From: GCA-003244245 sp964250265
GTDB lineage: Bacteria > Actinomycetota > Actinomycetes > Mycobacteriales > Pseudonocardiaceae
DNA length: 28,389 nt
Reading direction: 5' to 3'
Assembly: GCA_964250265.1 (NCBI GenBank)
Contig: CAXUFG010000038.1
Span: 1 to 28,389 of the forward strand
This document shows positions 1-7,012 of the stretch, one piece after another (position 1 is the first letter of the stretch; each line of letters starts with the position of its first letter). A program made the translations under genes and the position numbers. The notes beneath the pieces are model-generated. The model was not told the origin of the DNA. It did not search any database and was given only the letters and a program-made list of their open reading frames with translations.

Positions 1-185
1 CCTTCCTGGTGCCCCGGGTGGAGACCACCGATGCGATGGTCCGGCAGGTGGACCAGGCGATGCTCTCGATCGGACGTTACCAGCGCGGCGATCTCGTCGT
101 GATCGTCGCCGGTTCCCCGCCGGGCACTGTCGGCTCGACTAACCTCATCCGGGTGCACCGCCTGGGTGAGGAGGATCTTGGCTGA
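1..185 (+). CDS. pyk: Pyruvate kinase, C-terminal end (partial)
   Basis: This is the last 60 codons of an open frame that enters from the left edge (codons start at base 3) and ends at TGA 183-185. The tail contains GTVGSTNLIRVHRLG, the conserved C-terminal signature of pyruvate kinase, preceded by the DLVVIVAGSPPG strand and loop of the C-terminal allosteric domain. The enzyme makes pyruvate and ATP from phosphoenolpyruvate and ADP in the cytoplasm. The next gene, a TesB thioesterase, follows or overlaps it in the same direction, an order also seen in mycobacteria (pykA-tesB1). The 5' part lies outside the window. The identification rests on a short but very characteristic segment. Confidence 0.9.
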   Translation, partial: FLVPRVETTDAMVRQVDQAMLSIGRYQRGDLVVIVAGSPPGTVGSTNLIRVHRLGEEDLG

Positions 186-261
186 CCCTGCCGACGCTGC
201 CCGGGACAGGTGGACCGACGCCCCACGGGCCGCTGATGGTGTGCCACGGGGACAACCGGTG

Positions 262-1104
262 GTGGACCGCCTGGTCGCCCTGCTCGACCTCGAGCGCATC
301 GAGGACGACATCTTCCGCGGCGTGAGTCCCACGGAATTCCTACCACGAGTCTTCGGTGGGCAGGTCGCTGGTCAGGCGCTCATCGCGGCCGGCCGCACCG
401 TCCCGGTCGAGCGCAGCGTGCACTCGCTGCACGCCTACTTCATCCGGCCCGGCGATCCGCGGGTGCCGATCGTCTACACCGTGGACCGGATCCGCGACGG
501 GCAGTCGTTCAGCACCCGCCGCGTGGTCGCGATCCAGCACGGCAAGGTGATCTTCGCATTGGCCGCGTCCTTCCAGCTCATCGAGCAGGGCCTAGAGCAT
601 GCCGATGAGATGCCTGAGGTCCCGCCGCCGGAGCAGCTCGATGACTGGGCGAGCTGGGCACGCCGCAGCGGCGACAGTCAAGCCCCGATCACGCGGACGC
701 CGCGGCCCTTCGACCTGCGCTTCATCACACCGCCAATCTGGGCCGGCGTGCCGGCGCGAACCGGGTCACCAGTGCGTGACCAGCTGTGGATGCGAGCCGA
801 CGGCGTGTTGCCGGACTGCCCGCTCCTGCATGTGTGTGTGCTTGCGTACGCCTCGGACCTCACCGTCCTGTGGTCGGTGGCCACTCCACACGGTCACGCG
901 TTAGGTCAGGACGTGATGGCTGCCAGCCTGGACCATGCCATGTGGTTCCACCGCCCGTTCCGGGCAGATGACTGGGTGCTCTGCGACTACAGCTCACCAT
1001 CCGCAGCAGGAGGCCGAGGCCTGGCCACGGGACGGTTCTTCAGCCGGGATGGCAGACTGATCGCCAATGTGGTGCAGGAGGGCCTGGTGCGAGTCCGGCG
1101 CTAG
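262..1104 (+). CDS. tesB: Acyl-CoA thioesterase II (TesB family)
   Basis: The product is a double-hotdog acyl-CoA thioesterase that hydrolyses fatty acyl-CoA to free acid and CoA. The N-terminal hotdog half has FGGQVAGQAL and HSLHAYFIRPGD. The C-terminal half has ASDLTVLWSV, HAMWFHRPFRADDW and VVQEGLVRVR. The Asp and Thr of the SDLT segment and the Gln of VVQEG match the Asp/Thr/Gln catalytic set known for TesB. The start is uncertain. The open frame reaches back to GTG 166, and a TTG at 178 sits 3 nt after AGGAGG and overlaps the pyk stop. I prefer GTG 262 because family members begin just before the LLDLERIEDDIFRG segment, giving 280 residues. It is probably co-transcribed with pyk. Confidence 0.88.
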   Translation: MDRLVALLDLERIEDDIFRGVSPTEFLPRVFGGQVAGQALIAAGRTVPVERSVHSLHAYFIRPGDPRVPIVYTVDRIRDGQSFSTRRVVAIQHGKVIFALAASFQLIEQGLEHADEMPEVPPPEQLDDWASWARRSGDSQAPITRTPRPFDLRFITPPIWAGVPARTGSPVRDQLWMRADGVLPDCPLLHVCVLAYASDLTVLWSVATPHGHALGQDVMAASLDHAMWFHRPFRADDWVLCDYSSPSAAGGRGLATGRFFSRDGRLIANVVQEGLVRVRR

Positions 1105-1137
1105 TGAGCTTGCTTGACTGAGGCGCGGTCCTTCTCT

Positions 1138-1929
1138 TTAACGGCCCCAGGACTGGATCATCGTGAACGTGGTGCCCCATCGGTGAGGCTCCTGAAGCTC
1201 GTTCTCAGCCTCCTGGTTTAGCCGGTTCAATTCTTCGGCGTCCACGAACGACCGCAACCGCGGTTCCAGACCGATGCTGAACTGGAGCGGGAGCCACAAG
1301 TAAGGATGTCCCGGCGGAAGCGCCAGGACCTCGGCCCGCACGTTGCCTTCGATGCCGACGCTGCGAAGTAACTCAAGGTGCTTGCGCCCGGCCTCGGCGT
1401 CGCCCCAGCGAACGAACGCCTCGGTGATGATAGCTATCAGCTTCTGGCACGCCTTCGCCGGAGGATTGAAGTGCCAGGATCCCCAATCGGGATCCTCCAG
1501 GACGAGGGTGCCGCTAGGGCGGAGCAGCCGGACGTAGGTTTCCACCTGCTCGTGGAGACGACCCAGCGGAGTGAGCTCGGCCCTCGCGTGCACCAAGTCG
1601 AACGAAGAGGGTTCCAGCCTGGTGGCGAAGAGATCGTCGTTGAGGAGCGCCACGTTATGGAGGTCTTCCTCAGCCACGAACTGTTTGGCGGCGGCGAGCA
1701 TGGCGTCGTCGATGTCCGTTCCCACGACCTCGCCGTCAGGCCCCACCCACCCGCTGAGCAGTCGCAACCATCCCATCACGCCGCAGCCGATGTCGACGGC
1801 CCGGGCACCGCGGAGGTCACCGATCTCCTCCAGAAGCCGGCGACCGCTGGGTTCCCACACCTGCGACTGGAGCTTGAGCCGCGCCAGTTCGGAGACCTGG
1901 CCGGCCAGCAGGTACCTCGATGAATTCAT
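1138..1929 (-). CDS. Class I SAM-dependent methyltransferase
   Basis: The 263-residue product has a Rossmann methyltransferase core. Motif I is AVDIGCGVMGWLRLL at about residues 44-58, the acidic ribose-binding strand is EVVGTDIDDAM near 68-77, and the post-motif segment FDLVHARAELTPLGR is followed by LRPSGTLVLEDPDW. The frame stays open to 2052, but I chose ATG 1929 (MNSSRYLLAG) because GAGAGG lies upstream and because the same leader and ATG recur before the gene at 2276-2569. The acceptor substrate cannot be told from sequence. The gene lies convergent to tesB and divergent from a broken HxlR regulator copy. A GTTCA-N5-TGAAC palindrome at 2044-2058 lies about 115-130 bp upstream, so HxlR-type control is likely. 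Confidence 0.82.
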   Translation of the reverse strand: MNSSRYLLAGQVSELARLKLQSQVWEPSGRRLLEEIGDLRGARAVDIGCGVMGWLRLLSGWVGPDGEVVGTDIDDAMLAAAKQFVAEEDLHNVALLNDDLFATRLEPSSFDLVHARAELTPLGRLHEQVETYVRLLRPSGTLVLEDPDWGSWHFNPPAKACQKLIAIITEAFVRWGDAEAGRKHLELLRSVGIEGNVRAEVLALPPGHPYLWLPLQFSIGLEPRLRSFVDAEELNRLNQEAENELQEPHRWGTTFTMIQSWGR

Positions 1930-2015
1930 AGCATCGCCTCTCGTCCGTCTCTTTAATGGATCGATCCCACTGTTCCGGTTTCCGTGACCGCGACAAGTGC
2001 AAGGAATGAACCTCG
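1917..2015 (-). repeat. Leader/promoter repeat, copy A (upstream of methyltransferase)
   Basis: About 99 bp covering the first codons and upstream region of the 1138-1929 gene aligns with 2557-2653. Shared stretches include the start codon with TTCATCGA after it, CGATCC/CGACCC, and a distal TTGCACTTGT(C/T)GCGGTCAC block (minus-strand sense). The alignment needs only small gaps. The similarity extends from the coding start to about 85 bp upstream and then stops, so it looks like a duplicated promoter plus 5' UTR. Confidence 0.75.
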
Positions 2016-2043
2016 GTGAAAGCCGAGCCAGCGCGAACGAGAG

Positions 2044-2058
2044 GTTCAGCATCTGAAC
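2044..2058. promoter_or_regulatory. Palindrome GTTCAGCATCTGAAC, candidate HxlR operator
   Basis: This is a perfect dyad, GTTCAG-CAT-CTGAAC, about 36 bp before the ATG of the HxlR remnant (2094). The same element, GTTCAATATCTGAAC, occurs at the same distance from the start codon of the intact HxlR gene (6893-6907). HxlR-family dimers bind such dyads near their own promoters, so this is a likely operator. The assignment is by position and conservation only. Confidence 0.55.
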
Positions 2059-2093
2059 TAGTGCCGGTCGTCTGCGAATGGCAGCCTGTTGGT

Positions 2094-2256
2094 ATGCGGA
2101 CCTACGGGCAGTACTGCCCGATTGCTCGGGCGTCGGAACTCCTGGCCGAGCGCTGGTCCATCACGCAAGGAGAACGACGATGGATGAGGTGGATCGTGAC
2201 CACCTCACGCGCCGGCGATCCCGCGAGGCTGCGGATGGCCGGCTGCGCGGTTTCTA
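2094..2256 (+). pseudogene. Truncated HxlR-family regulator copy
   Basis: From 2041 to 2163 the DNA matches 6890-7012 (upstream region and start of the intact HxlR gene) at about 107 of 123 bases by hand count, without gaps. The product begins MRTYGQYCPIARASELLAER, the conserved Cys-containing N terminus of this regulator. After ERWSI the homology breaks. It resumes at about 2190 with DRDHLTRRR in another frame, matching DRDHLPRRR of the intact gene (about 7310), then stops at TAA 2254. About 270 bp of the middle, including the whole winged helix, is therefore missing. The original frame runs on to 2297 as unrelated sequence. This copy cannot encode a DNA-binding HxlR protein. Confidence 0.7.
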
Positions 2257-2275
2257 AGCCGGATTCCTCCACTGG

Positions 2276-2569
2276 TCAGCTCGTCGCGGCGGCGTGAGCG
2301 AGGGTTGCCAGCCGGGCCAGCGAGGTGGTGATGTTCTCGCGTTTGTCGTCCAGCCGGTGGGCCTCCGAGTCGGGCAGCGCGACCCGCACGTCGATCCGGG
2401 TGCCACGCCCGCCCTCGGCGAGCTGCCAGACGAAGTCGATGCCACTGATCTGGCAGGAGATGGTGACGCGCCCCTCGGCGCGATCGCTGCGCGGCCGCGC
2501 CAGGGCCACCCAGTCCGTGTGCCGAGTCGCGGCCTGCGCTTGCGTTACGGCACTCGTCGATGAACTCAT
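2276..2569 (-). CDS. Truncated SRPBCC-like protein
   Basis: This frame encodes 97 residues from ATG 2569, with GAGGG upstream. The C-terminal two thirds (VTISCQISGIDFVWQLAEGG, then GTRIDVRVALPDSEAHRLDD and ITTSLARLATLAHAA) resemble the last strands and long C-terminal helix of SRPBCC/START-type ligand-binding proteins, which usually have about 140-160 residues. The N-terminal third of such a fold is missing. The first codons (ATGAGTTCATCGA) instead match the start of the methyltransferase at 1929. I infer that a leader duplication joined a promoter and start codon to an SRPBCC remnant. It may be expressed but probably does not form a complete fold. The family call is by general resemblance, so it is moderately uncertain. 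Confidence 0.5.
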   Translation of the reverse strand: MSSSTSAVTQAQAATRHTDWVALARPRSDRAEGRVTISCQISGIDFVWQLAEGGRGTRIDVRVALPDSEAHRLDDKRENITTSLARLATLAHAAATS

Positions 2570-2653
2570 TGCATTTCCCTCTCGCCCATTTTCGGGGATC
2601 GACCCTAATGTCTCGGTGTTCTGTGACCGCAACAAGTGCAAGACATGCACCTG
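2557..2653 (-). repeat. Leader/promoter repeat, copy B (upstream of SRPBCC-like gene)
   Basis: This is the partner of 1917-2015. It contains the start region of the 2276-2569 gene, a GAGAGGG ribosome-binding site, CGACCC, and the distal block TTGCACTTGTTGCGGTCAC on the minus strand. Keeping the same distal block in both copies suggests that it includes the promoter or an operator. Confidence 0.75.
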
Positions 2654-2691
2654 CGGGCAGAAACGGCGGCGGGTTGAGCGAATGGTCTGAC

Positions 2692-3945
2692 TCAGCGGGT
2701 GGTGAGGTGTCCGACGATGTGTGCGGCGTCGGCGCCGACCCCGGCTAGCGTCGAGGATGATTCGGAGTGCAGCCAGCGCAGCCCGACGGTGTACAGCCCG
2801 GGGTGTGTGGTGATGCCCCTGACGTGTCGCGGGTATCCCCACTGGTCGAGCACGGGCAGATCCACCCAGCCGAAGTCGAGCTGGTAACCCGTTGCCCACA
2901 GGACTGCGCCGATGCCCGCGGCGGCGAGGTCGAGCTCGGTGGTCGCCTTGGGCGTGAAGTCGTCGTGCGGCGGACGGTTGTCGGGGGGTGCGTCAATGCC
3001 GGCCGCATCGATGTAGGCGTCGAACATCGGCCGGAAATGCTCATCGAACCGCGAGTCCACGAAGGCCAGCCGCTCGTCGAGGTCGTCGCTGAATCGCACT
3101 GTCGCGCCGGTCACCGACTCCAGGTGCGCGTACAGCTGGACGCCCTGCCGGGCCAACTGCCGCAGGTTGATGTCGTGGCCGCCGCCGGTGCCAGAGAGGT
3201 GCGGATCGCAGCCGAACCTCGCGGCCGGCGAAGGGAGATCCTCGACGGTGGGGAAGGCAACCCCGACATCCGCCCCGTGCAGGACGCACTGCAGCAGCCA
3301 CCAGACGACGTCACGCCCGCGGTAGCGGCGCGGAGCGCCCGGGCACATGGACACCGCGAGGTGCACCTCGCGGCCGGCCTGGTGGAGCTCCTCGGCGATC
3401 TGAGTACCCGACTGCCCGGTGCCGACCACGAGCACGGCGCCGTCGGCAAGCTGCCCCGGCCGCCGGTAGTCCTGCGAGTGCAGCTGCTGGATGTGGCCCG
3501 GGAGCAGCCCGGACACCGCAGGTACCTTCGGTCGCTGGTACGGGCCCGTTGCGAGGATCACGTTGCGCGCCACGAACGTCGTCCGGTCGCCCTGCGCCTC
3601 GAAGCGACCGTTCGACGCGGTCAGGCGTGCCACGGGTGTGCCCAGCCGCACCGGCGCGGCAAACGACGCGGCGTAGGCCCGCAGGTAGCTCACGACCTCG
3701 TCGCGCGGCATGAAACCGTCCGGGTCAGGCCCGGCGTAGGGCATACCGGGTAGCCGGATGGTGAAGTTCGGCGCGACCAGGCAGAAACTATCCCAGCGGT
3801 CCATCCAATCCCCGCCGAGACGATCCCGCCGTTCGACGACGAGGTGCTCGACACCGGCTTGCGTGAGCCAGTAGCTCGTGGCCAGCCCAGCCTGGCCCGC
3901 CCCGATGATCAGCGTGTCCACACTCTCCCGGGCGGCGTGAATCAC
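2692..3945 (-). CDS. Flavin-containing monooxygenase (CzcO/FMO-like)
   Basis: The product is a 417-residue NAD(P)/FAD-dependent oxidoreductase. An N-terminal FAD site GAGQAG lies at residues 15-20 with the acidic VERRDRLGGDW segment after it. A second nucleotide-binding site GTGQSG lies at about 175-180 (NADPH), and a C-terminal ATGYQLDF closes the FAD domain. This layout fits the FMO/CzcO group that oxygenates small molecules. The start is GTG 3945, which overlaps the TGA of the upstream methyltransferase in the four-base string GTGA, so the two are translationally coupled. The frame could be read further upstream, but only through the methyltransferase gene. The coupling suggests that both enzymes act in one pathway. 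The substrate is unknown. Confidence 0.87.
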   Translation of the reverse strand: MIHAARESVDTLIIGAGQAGLATSYWLTQAGVEHLVVERRDRLGGDWMDRWDSFCLVAPNFTIRLPGMPYAGPDPDGFMPRDEVVSYLRAYAASFAAPVRLGTPVARLTASNGRFEAQGDRTTFVARNVILATGPYQRPKVPAVSGLLPGHIQQLHSQDYRRPGQLADGAVLVVGTGQSGTQIAEELHQAGREVHLAVSMCPGAPRRYRGRDVVWWLLQCVLHGADVGVAFPTVEDLPSPAARFGCDPHLSGTGGGHDINLRQLARQGVQLYAHLESVTGATVRFSDDLDERLAFVDSRFDEHFRPMFDAYIDAAGIDAPPDNRPPHDDFTPKATTELDLAAAGIGAVLWATGYQLDFGWVDLPVLDQWGYPRHVRGITTHPGLYTVGLRWLHSESSSTLAGVGADAAHIVGHLTTR

Positions 3946-5003
3946 GGCCGGGCTTCCAGCACGATGTTGAACGGGGTCCGGGCGGCCTCGCGGACCCTGC
4001 TGAACCCGGCCGCCCGGAGGACCTCGCCGAGACGGGCGGGGCCGGCCTGCGCGCCGAGCGCCATCCGGCCGTCCTGGGCGAGCGAGGCGGGAGTGCAGAC
4101 CATGGTGGAGATGGCGTAGTACAGCCGCCCGACCGGGTTGAGGTTGTCCTGCACCCGATCGCCCGCCGCGGGTTCGAACAGCATCCAGGTGCCGTCCGGG
4201 GCCAGTGACTCGCGCACGTGCCGAGCGGCGGCCACCGGGTCGCCCATGTCGTGCAGGCAGTCGAAGAACGCGACGACGTCGTAGGTCCCCGCGTAGTCGG
4301 CGGCACTGGCGACCTCGAAGCGCACCCGGTCGGAGAGGCCGGCGTCGGCCGCGCGGCGCCGGGCGGTCTCGATAGAGGTGTCGTGGTAGTCGTAGCCCAC
4401 GAACGTCGAGTTCGGGTAGGCCTCGGCCAGCAGGATGGTGGAGGCACCGAACCCGCAGCCGACGTCGGCGACGCCGATTCCGGCGTGCAGCTTGGCCTCC
4501 ACCCCCTCGAGGGCGGGGATCCACTCCGACACCAGGTTGGCCCGGTAACCGGAGCGGAAAAACCGCTCGGTGCCCTCGAACAGCCCGTGGCCGTGCTCGT
4601 GCCAGCCCACGCCAAGCCCGGTACGGAAGCCTTCGATGATCCGCGGTGCCATCGTGAACACCGCGGCCGCAGCCTGGAAGATCCCGGCCAGGTGCACCGG
4701 GCTGTTCTCGTCGGCGAGCACGGCGGCCTGCTCGGGTGGCAGCTCGTAAGTCCCGGCCTCAGCGTCGTAGCGCAGGAATCCGCTGGCAGCCTGCGCATTG
4801 CACCACTCCCGGACATAGCGCTCCGCGGTGCCGGTGCGGGCCGCGAGCTCCTTCGACGACAGCGGACCGGCGCCGGCCAGGGCGGTGTACAGCCCGAGCT
4901 CGTCACCGATCGCGACCAGCATCGTGTTGTAGGCGGCCCCGGTCTCGTCGACCACCTTGCCGAGGAAGGCTTCGAGGCGGGTCTCATCGATCGTCTGTGT
5001 CAT
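3942..5003 (-). CDS. Rv2258c-like SAM-dependent methyltransferase with N-terminal winged helix
   Basis: The 353-residue product has an N-terminal winged-helix/dimerisation region (about 15-85, with the LSSKELAARTGTAERYVREW segment) followed by a methyltransferase domain. Motif I is VADVGCGFGAS at about 178-188 and the adjacent acidic motif is TFVGYDYHD. The segments AFFDCLHDMGDP and LAPDGTWMLFEP correspond to motifs IV and V. The length and domain order match Mycobacterium tuberculosis Rv2258c and related proteins, sometimes misannotated as regulators. ATG 5003 follows AGGGGGAG. It is the first gene of a two-gene operon with the flavin monooxygenase. A 16-bp palindrome and repeated ACCATGTG words lie 75-120 bp upstream. 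The methyl acceptor is unknown. Confidence 0.85.
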   Translation of the reverse strand: MTQTIDETRLEAFLGKVVDETGAAYNTMLVAIGDELGLYTALAGAGPLSSKELAARTGTAERYVREWCNAQAASGFLRYDAEAGTYELPPEQAAVLADENSPVHLAGIFQAAAAVFTMAPRIIEGFRTGLGVGWHEHGHGLFEGTERFFRSGYRANLVSEWIPALEGVEAKLHAGIGVADVGCGFGASTILLAEAYPNSTFVGYDYHDTSIETARRRAADAGLSDRVRFEVASAADYAGTYDVVAFFDCLHDMGDPVAAARHVRESLAPDGTWMLFEPAAGDRVQDNLNPVGRLYYAISTMVCTPASLAQDGRMALGAQAGPARLGEVLRAAGFSRVREAARTPFNIVLEARP

Positions 5004-5078
5004 GGTCTCCCCCTGGTGATCAGGTACGGACGAGATCACGGTACGAAAGGTGGCGGCGCGACCGCATCGCCCGGACAC

Positions 5079-5120
5079 ACCATGTGCTGGCGGACCATGT
5101 GGTCCGATCTGACCACGTGG
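5079..5120. promoter_or_regulatory. Palindrome and ACCATGTG repeats upstream of methyltransferase-monooxygenase operon
   Basis: ACCATGTG occurs at 5079-5086 and 5094-5101, and as ACCACGTG at 5112-5119, at 15 and 18 bp intervals. The middle copy is embedded in CGGACCATGTGGTCCG (5091-5106), whose 7-bp arms are perfectly complementary around TG. Dyads of this size are typical binding sites for dimeric regulators, and the LuxR-type gene ends 15 bp away at 5135. Binding is inferred only. Confidence 0.45.
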
Positions 5121-5134
5121 GCGCCTTGGCCAGT

Positions 5135-6783
5135 TCAGACGAGGCCGTGTTCGTAGGCGTAGGCGGTGGCGGCGGCTCGCGACGACAGGCCGAGCTTGGC
5201 GAAGATGTTCTGGAGGTGGCGCGCGACTGTGTGCTCGCTGATGAACAACTTGGAACCGATCTCGCGGTTGGACTTGCCTTGGGCGACCAGCCGCAGCACC
5301 TCACATTCGCGCGCGGTCACGGTGTTCGCCGGCGTCCGGCCGGCGGTCCCCACGAGCTCCGCCATACGTGTCAGGTCAGGCTGGGCACCAAGCTGGTCGA
5401 AGGCCGTGCGGGCGGCGTCGAGTTCCCACTCGGCGCTGTCCTGGTCCCCGAGCGCCTGGCAGGCGAGCCCAATGAGGACTCGGGTGCGGGCAGCCTCGTA
5501 GGGCATCGCTAGCTCACACCAGCCGGTGTAGGCCCGGCGAAGGTCCCCGAGCGCAGCCGTGGCTTTGGCCTCGGCGAGGCACACAGACCCACTCGCGTAG
5601 GCGGCGAGAGCCCGCAGCAGCGGCGCGTCGATCTTGGCCGCGACCTTCGCCAGCTCATCGAAAGCGACCCGCGCCGCCTCGATGTCGCCAGCAGCGAGCA
5701 TGATCTCGACATGGGCGGCCAGCATCGTCGGCCTGGCCAGGTGGCCCTTGGCCTCGTCCACGACACGACGGCTGGCGGCTGCGGCAGCGGCAACGTGGCC
5801 CTCGGCAAGGCGGAGGAGCGCGAGGCCGGGTACGGGTTCACACCCGTACCGGCTGGCAATCCGGTACGCCTCCTCGGCCTCGTCGAACTCCCCGCGAAGT
5901 CGATGCAGCTCGGCCTGCTGGTAGAGGGCGATGCCCAACGCGGGGTGAGGCGGCCGCGAAAGCCGTTCGCGGGCCCGCTGGACCTCGGAAGCAGCCTTCG
6001 GCCATTTGCCCTGGGGCCTGCAGGATCTTCGAGCGGTGCACCAGGCATTGGCCTCGATAGGGCATGAGGTCGGGCTGGGCCTCGCACCACCCGCTCAGCG
6101 CTTCGGTCCACTCCGCCGCCCGGCGCAGGTCGAAGACGTCCATGCACGCCTCGATCACGGCGCAGTAGACGAGCCCCACCGGGATGGGAGACACCTCGCC
6201 GGTGGTGATTACGATCATCACCTCGTCGAGCAGTGCCACCCCGCGCGCCGTCTCGCCGAGGGCGATCAACGCCTGACCTCCGGTCACCCAGGCGAAGGCA
6301 CACAAGTCCTTGTCGCCGAATCGCTCGGGCGATATCGCCTGCTTCGGTGCACAGCGAATACGCCCTGTGGGCGTCGCAGCCTTGGAGGGCTTGAAGCGCG
6401 GCAGGCAGGAGAAGGTAACCGCGCGCCACGCAGTCGAGCTCGCGTTCCTCGACGAGCCTGCTGCCGCGTGCCATCCATCCGCCGGCGCGCGCCATCTCCC
6501 CCTGGAACAGAAGTGCCAGCCCCAACCAGAACGCGCACCGGGCCGCATCGGCCGGGTCGTCGAGGCGCAGGCACTCGAGGTGCGCGCGTTCCCAGGCCTG
6601 CGTGCTCTCGTCGTCTTTGCCGATGAGGTACGCCGCGATGGCCAGGTGCTCCAGATCCTCGACATCAAGCAGTCCCTTCTCGCCGGCGGCGGCGAGGAGC
6701 TCGTAGGCGTCGGCCCACGCCTGGCGCCCGAAGGCCTCACGCGCCTGCTCGATCATGTCGGCCACCCTCACAGTGTGGCTCAT
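5135..6783 (-). pseudogene. LuxR-type TPR transcriptional regulator, two frameshifts
   Basis: Three frames join into one protein of about 548 residues, a usual length for this actinobacterial family. From ATG 6783 it reads MSHTVRVADMIEQAREAFGR with TPR-like helices (WADAYELL, GLALLFQGEMARAGGWMARG). It then shifts at the GGG run 6327-6329 into ERFGDKDLCAFAWVTGGQAL and VALLDEVMIVITTGEVSPIP. It shifts again at the GGGG run 6013-6016 into ALGIALYQQAELHRLRGEFD, further TPR-like repeats, and a C-terminal LuxR helix-turn-helix (TARECEVLRLVAQGKSNREI, then FISEHTVARHLQNIFAKLGL). Removing one G at each run restores the whole family pattern. As written the gene is broken. Sequencing error in G runs is a real alternative. 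An intact protein would probably control the adjacent methyltransferase-monooxygenase operon. Confidence 0.8.
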
Positions 6784-6889
6784 CTGCGCGTCGGCTACGC
6801 CCCTCGACGCGGAGGCCCTCAGGTGGCCTCGTGCGCGCCGCGGACCCGGCCGGGAATAGTGGATTTCGCCGGAACGCGCCGGTCGGGAA

Positions 6890-7012
6890 GAGGTTCAATA
6901 TCTGAACTAGTGCAGGTCGCCCGCGGGTGGCAGGCTGCGGGTGTGAGGACCTACGGGCAGTACTGCCCGATCGCGCGGGCGTCGGAGCTCCTGGCTGAGC
7001 GCTGGTCCATCA
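6890..7012 (+). repeat. HxlR 5' region, intact member of the duplicated segment
   Basis: These 123 bp (operator palindrome, leader and first 23 codons of the intact HxlR gene) are repeated at 2041-2163 with about 16 differences and no gaps. The conserved ATG/GTG at the same place in both copies helps fix the start of the intact gene at 6943. Confidence 0.8.
6893..6907. promoter_or_regulatory. Palindrome GTTCAATATCTGAAC, candidate HxlR operator
   Basis: This dyad has perfect GTTCA/TGAAC arms around five bases, between the divergent LuxR-type gene (start 6783) and the HxlR gene (start 6943). It is conserved at 2044-2058 before the degenerate HxlR copy although flanking bases have diverged. It is probably an autoregulatory site. 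Confidence 0.55.

Noticed and set aside
2767..3753. Plus-strand open frame of 328 codons
   Set aside because: It is antisense to the monooxygenase gene and is rich in Arg, Val and His with no motif.
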